Below, in pieces: positions 58,901-64,000 of a stretch of 64,000 nucleotides of DNA (its first letter is position 1; every line of letters starts with the position of its first letter). This DNA comes from Rhododendron vialii. Taxonomy: Eukaryota; Streptophyta; Magnoliopsida; Ericales; Ericaceae. The translations under genes were made by a program, and so were the position numbers. Below the pieces are notes generated by a model. It was not told the DNA's origin, did not search any database, and saw nothing but the letters and a program-made list of their open reading frames with translations. Location of the stretch: NCBI RefSeq assembly GCF_030253575.1, contig NC_080557.1, positions 43,228,501 to 43,292,500 of the forward strand. The letters run 5' to 3'.

Positions 58901-60066
58901 TTCAACAAACTTTATTTACCAAATAAATCCTTTAACTTTTAATAGTAGAGGTCACATGAAAAAATAAAATGAAAAAAAGTAATAGTAAGCTCGAGTAAGT
59001 AAAATAAAATAAAAAGATGTTCTATGGAGAGAAAAGAAGAAATGGGGGCCTACCTTTTCTCTTTTTTTTTTATCAGCAAATGGGGGCCTATGGGGTATCT
59101 AAAAAATGTACTACTTCCGTCCCAATTTTTTTCAATTTGTTTGTCCAATTTCGACATACGTGTTTTTTAAAAAATTGTCTATATCTCACAATTTACAATA
59201 TTTTACATAATTTTGAAAACATCATATTTTAGATTTAATTGAGATTTACCAAATAAGATCCATACTGCATATAAAAAATATTATAAATTGAAATATATAG
59301 ACAATTTTGTAAGAGACTCCAAACAGTGAAAAACAAACAAACAAATCGGGACGAAGAAAGTAAAAAAGAAGTTGCAACCAGTGAGACTAGGACTTGGGCA
59401 AGTTCTAGGGAAAGCACAGCCTTTCCGCTGGGCTATAGAAACTAACTGTTATTATAGCGCCAACTTAAATATTTATTACATACTTGACGGTAAAAAAAAT
59501 TTTGGGTTGTCCAGTGATGGGGTTGCCCAAGCTCGGAATTTTGTTGGGCTTATTCAGGACCGGTCCTGCGCTCACGCGCACATAAATTATGTCACTTAGC
59601 ATTATACATACAGAGGTATATAACTCACCTGCTGGCTCCGAGGCCGACGTTGTGAGGAAACACAGTGGCGCCGTACACGTTGCTGTTACCGTGAACAGCG
59701 TCAGTGCCGTAGAGCAGTGGAATCCCTAGACGAGACCGCAACGCGGCCTGCTGGAATCCGTCGGTCATGTTAATCCAATCCGACGTCGTCGCTTTCTCGA
59801 ACGGCCCGCCACCGCCGGCGCTGAGAACACTCCCTGCAACATCAATTTTCAGAACAATATATATAGACATCATGTAAAGATGTGTGGACACGTGAAAGTA
59901 GAGAGGTAGAGAGACCAATGGAGAGGTGACGGATGGCGGAAGGAGAGGCGACGCGACGGTCGATTTGAGTCATCTGGCCGATCTTCTCTTGCAAGGTCAT
60001 CCGAGAGAGCAAGTCTTGGATTCTGGATTCGATAGGGGCGTTAGGGTCCTTGTAAAGGCAATCCAT
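49977..60066 (-). CDS. GH3 beta-glucosidase / glucan exohydrolase-like protein, nine exons
   Basis: A glycoside hydrolase family 3 enzyme of 606 aa, related to barley ExoI and the Arabidopsis At3g47000-47050 cluster. Exons (minus): 60066-59916, 59833-59629, 58155-58065, 55178-55033, 54211-53968, 53583-53479, 53386-53204, 51703-51502, 50470-49977. All have GT-AG borders, total 1821 nt in frame. Seen motifs: [58 protein letters not shown], the nucleophile in GFVISD (Asp285), GYQCGGWT (Trp429) and the acid/base in [11 protein letters not shown] (Glu485). The C-terminus is [10 protein letters not shown]. Length is normal. There is no signal peptide, as it begins [11 protein letters not shown]. 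Residue 286, Trp in characterised relatives, is Ser. Large introns carry MITEs and a hAT-like element. Substrate is not predictable; beta-glucosides or beta-glucans are inferred. Confidence 0.94.
51039..51470. repeat. Imperfect tandem duplication in GH3 intron 8
   Basis: The block agctttgtactatct... gccactagtgtag(t/c)gaagag... ccccacctccat(c/t)ggc(c/t)gaaacc... caatcatcatca occurs twice, at 51039-51290 and 51308-51435. The first copy holds an extra ~100-bp GC-rich insert (51117-51210). Confidence 0.7.
56658..56789. repeat. Perfect 66-bp tandem duplication in GH3 intron 3
   Basis: The unit aagcattgagcatttaagat ... ggcggtaatgaaca is present twice in exact succession (56658-56723 and 56724-56789). 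The absence of mismatches points to a very recent event. Confidence 0.95.
56819..57957. mobile_element. Decayed hAT-type element with nested fold-back, in GH3 intron 3
   Basis: The ends TAGGGCTGCAAACGA and TCGATTGCAGCCTTA match the termini of the MITE at 14385 with two changes. gagctcgagcc-type repeats lie at both sides. A fold-back at about 57042-57487 (gtgattttaagggtaccc / gggtacccttaaaatcac type arms) is nested inside. A TSD is not recognisable, so the element is older or rearranged. Confidence 0.6.
58341..59568. mobile_element. hAT-like element in GH3 intron 2 with nested Stowaway
   Basis: The ends TAGGGCCGGCCCTGA and TCAGGACCGGTCCTG are inverted repeats (3 mismatches in 15). CGCTCACG flanks both sides exactly (58333-58340 and 59569-59576). 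A Stowaway-like MITE (59111-59360, TA-flanked, ctacttccgtccc ... gggacgaagaaag) is nested inside. No transposase frame was recognised. Confidence 0.85.
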
Positions 60067-60550
60067 GAGCTCTCTCTCTCTCTCTCTCTCCTTTGATCGT
60101 GTTTGTTTGTTTTGCTTCAGATTGTCGATTCGAACAAGAGGAACGGATTCTTCCAGTTCAGTTGTTGATTGCAGAGCACACAGTGGTACCTACCATAACT
60201 ATACTACTCCTACAAGATAGATAGTCAACTCAAGTCATGGGCGCTAGTCTCTTCGATTGGCGGGAGACCCGATGGTGGGACCAAGATGTGAGGATTTTTT
60301 TTTTTGATCCGCAGATGTGAGGATTAGGAAATGGTACTTCTGCTAGGGTGTCTTCCGCTAAAGTTGTTAAAGTAGTAAATATTTATCTGTAATATTTAAG
60401 TTTAAAAATAAAAAATTTATTAAAATAATTTTTTGTGTAATATAAATTTTATTTTATATATTTTGATGAGATCTTTTAAACAGTGTAAAAAAATTAAAAA
60501 ATTATTTTTATAAATACATTATTTTTAAGTTTAAAAGTTATAAATAAATA

Positions 60551-60785
60551 CTCATTCCATCCGGATTTAATAGTCAATTTTTGACGTTTGTAGTATTTTT
60601 TAATCGATTATAGCTTTCAATTTCTAATGTTTTACGTGATTTCAAAAATATTATATTATAGAACTAATCGAGATCTATCAAACAAGATCTATATTTGCTA
60701 TGAAATTCATTATGAATTAAAAATATAATACATTTTTTAATCGATTAAAATAAAATTAAAAATAATTAAATCCGAATGGAGGAAG
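60551..60785. mobile_element. Stowaway-like MITE upstream of GH3
   Basis: The left end ctcattccatccggatttaa and right end ttaaatccgaatggaggaag are inverted and TA-flanked, about 480 bp upstream of the GH3 start codon. The interior is AT-rich and non-coding. Confidence 0.75.
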
Positions 60786-62042
60786 TACTTATTTGTCGGA
60801 TTGTCCGATGGAAATGTCTATCCCCAAGTAATTTTATTCATGGCCTCACGGGGGATTGGGGGTTGTACACAAAATTTAATAGGGGAATTTTCACTCACCG
60901 ACCTTGTACTTTGAGAGATTTTCAGAGACACTCACTAATTATGTTTTTAAACACTTACACCCCTTGTACTATGAACAAAGGTGAGACTGGTGGTTATTTC
61001 GTTAAAATTGACGAGAGAACATATTTTTTTCACTTTTTTTTTTGGTTAAGAAGTGTTTTTCGCAGTTTCTAGTATTTTCGCTTCGAAATACGCATCTAAA
61101 ATCTATAAAGCTTCCTTGGCCGAATAACAGAGCTTCCTATATTTTTTTTCTCTCATTTTTCTCTTCCTTCCTTTATCTACCATTCTAGTTGTGATGCCTG
61201 ACCCAATACAAATGCATTTCGTTTCGTGGACTTAGAAATAAACCAATTTTGGATTTACCTTATCAAACCAGCCCTAAATCTGGCTTGATTGCGGTGCGGG
61301 ATGGAGATTGGTACGGAGATGGGATTTGGAAAAAAAAAAAAGGCAGGACGGAATAAAAACTCGCCCCAAACTAGGCCAGAATAGGGGAACGTGCATCAAA
61401 GCTGTCAAACTCAAATATCAAATGAAAAATTACTACTAGAAGAAATATGAATACAAAATGACCAGCATAGTGAACTTATAACGTTGATGGTGAATTTTGG
61501 ATAGCAAACATTTTGATCATGGTAACTTTTGAGTAATATACATTTCGAACATGGTAGATCGAAAAATATGGTAAAATTCATGGGCATGGTAAATTCGGCA
61601 GACAACAAATATGATTTTAATGATTACATAGAGTCATGTTGACGTCATTAGAATTAGACAAAGATGATAGATTTTTTTAACTCAACATTTCGATTTAACG
61701 ATGATGAATTATATCTTCCATATCATTGATAAAATGGGAATGCCATGACGAAACAAAACATTCAAACAAGTGCAAGATAACATTTCAACTGATAGGTTAG
61801 TCAATCATTGACTAAAGGAGTAAAAGATCAACTTCAAGGATTGTGGTATTCATACCTCATCAGTTAGAAACGAAAAATTAATGCTTTTTCCTTTCTCCCA
61901 ATTTCAACAAAGGACGTATGAAAATTCTTGTGCTTAAAAACATGTTTGAAAATTCAAATAACAATCTGAATTATGGTAATGAACGAGCTAATAAGAACAA
62001 AATTCGTTAAGAAAGGGAACTCCTAATCCTGGTAATATGGGG

Positions 62043-62109
<67 letters not shown>

Positions 62110-62520
62110 TGTGTGTGTGTGTGTGTGTGTGAGTTAAGAAAAGGAACTCCTAATCCCGGTAATTTGGGGGTGGAGAGAGAGATTGGAAATGTCCTCGATA
62201 ATTAAGGAAAATATTCTATGTTATTAATATACTAGGGTTTGCTCGTGCCTGAAAGCACGGTGCAACAAATTTTGAACACAACTAAAATGAATTACAAAAT
62301 TATTGACCATCCCCGCCAACGAAACTGATTTATAAAGGAATATTTTTTTTAAAAATTAGGTTCAAACAGAGTTCTTTTAGTGCTTGCTTGTGCTCGAAGG
62401 CGTGGATCAAACAATCAACACACATGCAAGTTAACATTGTAACCGTAAACAAAGTATCAACCTGTTCATGTAACACCGATGGGTCGTTCAAAATTTCAAA
62501 ATAGCGCGCACACAGAGAAT
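60786..62520. other. Spacer between GH3 and the duplicated segment
   Basis: No gene is seen. An uninterrupted (GA)n-(GT)n microsatellite covers 62046-62131. An imperfect direct repeat (aaggaactcctaatcc(t/c)ggtaat, then ggggtggagagaga) lies on each side of it at 62016-62060 and 62138-62185. Confidence 0.55.
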
Positions 62521-63935
62521 AAAGAACTCCAAGGGCAACTGCAAGAAATATACATTTCATTTAGCTTTTTGTGTAGGAAGTGACAAATCCAACCCACTCT
62601 CTTTTTCAAAACCAGAAAAGCCTCTCCGGTAGGAAGTTGCAGAGCAAAGTACCTTCCCCACTTTATTCTCAACTCAATCCACACCTTAACTAGTAGTAAT
62701 TTCAACCACATACAATACCAGGGGTAACGCTTTCGGCTAACTTGTTCCGGCCCCTCGCTATTGCGAACAATATTCCAATTCTTCTCCCCATGCGCGTGTA
62801 TGTGTACAGTAATGATGTCGGGTGGGAGATTCAATCAATGCTTGTTGTAACTTAGATTTAACAAAAGCTTATTATGCTACAAGAGGAAACCAAAAGCATC
62901 AAAATGAAGCTTCCGATTCACTGATTCTTTTCCCTGCTTACTTGAGCTATCATACTACTGCTGTATGATGAAGCAGAAGCTGCCTCAAACAAACTGGAAT
63001 AAATTTCATAAAGAACCAAAAACACACACAAACACACACAAAGGCATAATAAGCCACAGTAAATCTGCAACATAAAGGAGAAAAGAACACAAGTAAGGAA
63101 GCAGAAAATGGAGTATATATCTGAAAGCCACCAACTCACAAAATAGGTCCTTAGAGACAGATACCCAATAGATATGTACTTATAAGGCAGCATTCAAATG
63201 AGAAAGGACGATATAGTGGTGGTATGATCATTTAATAATGCAACTGTATTGATACTTATCACATATTGCTACTTTCTTTGACATGGGTTCAATAATTTAG
63301 GTTACCTTCTGCTTTGTTTTTAGGTAATCTGAAATTTTATTGGAGAACAAACATTATGGAAAGACAAAGAAGTAGAAGGCATACCTTCCAAATTACAAGA
63401 AGTTATCAACTGAAACAACTGTGTATTTGGGAGGGATACAACCTTAAGAAGAATTTGCCAAGAAGTTAATCCCTTCGAGACTCATATCCATCTTAAGCCA
63501 AGTTCCATGCACATGCAGCTGATAATTGCCAAAACAATTACCCTTACTCAGAATTTCAATACAAAATAGAAGTCTGAGACACACCAAGATACGGCAAGGC
63601 GTAGGAATCATGAATATGTTGAGGAATTTACTAAGGAAATGGAAAATGATGGGGAACCAAAGAATGTTTAGCAGCTTCACTTCATTAACTTTTTCTTTGC
63701 ATTTTTATCGCTACCCACAAATCCCTCCACAAAGATATGATCAATATGCAGCCTAATTACGACTACCAACAAGTGGCAGACCGAATATTGGTAGCTTATG
63801 CAATAACTAGATGCAAAATTGCAATGGGGAGTACAGACTGAAGCTTACCAAGTGGGAAATTTGGATAATTGCTGGCCCATATCTGCCTTCTGTCATTGGA
63901 TTAAGGAACTTAGACCTTCAGCCAGCTGTGCATCA
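62521..63935 (-). pseudogene. Orphan duplicate of the GH3 3' flank (copy B)
   Basis: This aligns nearly end to end with 48564-49967 in direct orientation, with scattered substitutions and small indels (for example an extra atccctccacaaa near 63720). Similarity runs to about 10 bases short of where the GH3 stop codon would be and then stops. On the minus strand it would be the 3' end of a second GH3 gene whose coding part would lie beyond 63935. The sequence there is not GH3. Confidence 0.8.
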
Positions 63936-64000
63936 TGTTGTTTGGAAGGATAGGAAAAGTGCATAGGGTGTTAAATAGCCCTAACACATAACAATCTTAT
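63936..64000. mobile_element. Possible start of an LTR element interrupting copy B
   Basis: Where copy B loses similarity, new sequence starts TGTTGTTTGGAAGG. It begins with TG and resembles the TGTTGGA starts of the two solo LTRs. Only 65 bp are visible, so this is a suggestion. Confidence 0.35.

Noticed and set aside
1..64000. Coordinated gene cluster or novel defence/mobile system
   Set aside because: The seven loci are unrelated plant housekeeping, signalling and wall genes on both strands with large spacers. No CRISPR, toxin-antitoxin, viral or biosynthetic core enzymes were seen.

Overview
This window is nuclear DNA from a flowering plant, almost certainly a eudicot. The genes have GT-AG introns in AT-rich DNA, the protein families are plant-specific (DYW-type PPR, CRCK kinase, LAC4-type laccase, DIVARICATA-type MYB), and the gaps are filled with plant hAT, PIF/Harbinger-like, Stowaway and SINE-like elements and solo LTRs. 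I cannot name the species. There is no bacterial, viral, CRISPR or operon content.

Seven protein-coding loci are supported. (1) 191-457 (+): the last two exons of a mitochondrial uncoupling-protein-type carrier, cut by the window start. (2) 1511-3283 (-): an intronless PPR-E-DYW organelle RNA-editing factor. (3) 5277-10199 (-): a six-exon calmodulin-binding receptor-like cytoplasmic kinase (441 aa). (4) 17599-18045 (-): a 148-aa single-membrane-span protein, probably a mitochondrial complex I subunit (ESSS/NDUFB11-like), with an intron in its 5' UTR. (5) 24728-27422 (+): a six-exon LAC4/IRX12-type laccase (556 aa) with a miR397 site. (6) 44310-46163 (+): a two-exon DIVARICATA-like MYB (297 aa). 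(7) 49977-60066 (-): a nine-exon GH3 beta-glucosidase/exohydrolase (606 aa) spread over 10 kb. All exon joins were worked out by hand and keep frame.

The laccase and the GH3 enzyme both act on cell-wall polymers, but nothing shows that the loci are co-regulated. This is ordinary plant gene order, not an operon or a clear metabolic cluster.

The intervals 10.2-17.5, 18.5-24.5, 27.5-43.5 and 60-64 kb are repeat-rich. Several elements have intact target-site duplications that can be read directly: hAT-like elements at 11412-12186, 14385-14804, 32252-34219 and 58341-59568 (8-bp TSDs) and probably 20495-21105, a PIF/Harbinger-like element at 28991-29920 (TAA TSD), and two solo LTRs at 14871-15640 (TATTA) and 18944-19560 (AAAAT).

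The most unusual signals are two orphan 3' regions. A second copy of the laccase 3' UTR lies at 21731-22015 and a second copy of the GH3 3' flank at 62521-63935. Each lies upstream of the intact gene, in the same orientation, and has no coding sequence attached inside the window. They look like scars of tandem gene duplications. The GH3 enzyme also carries Ser where its characterised relatives have the +1-subsite Trp next to the catalytic Asp.
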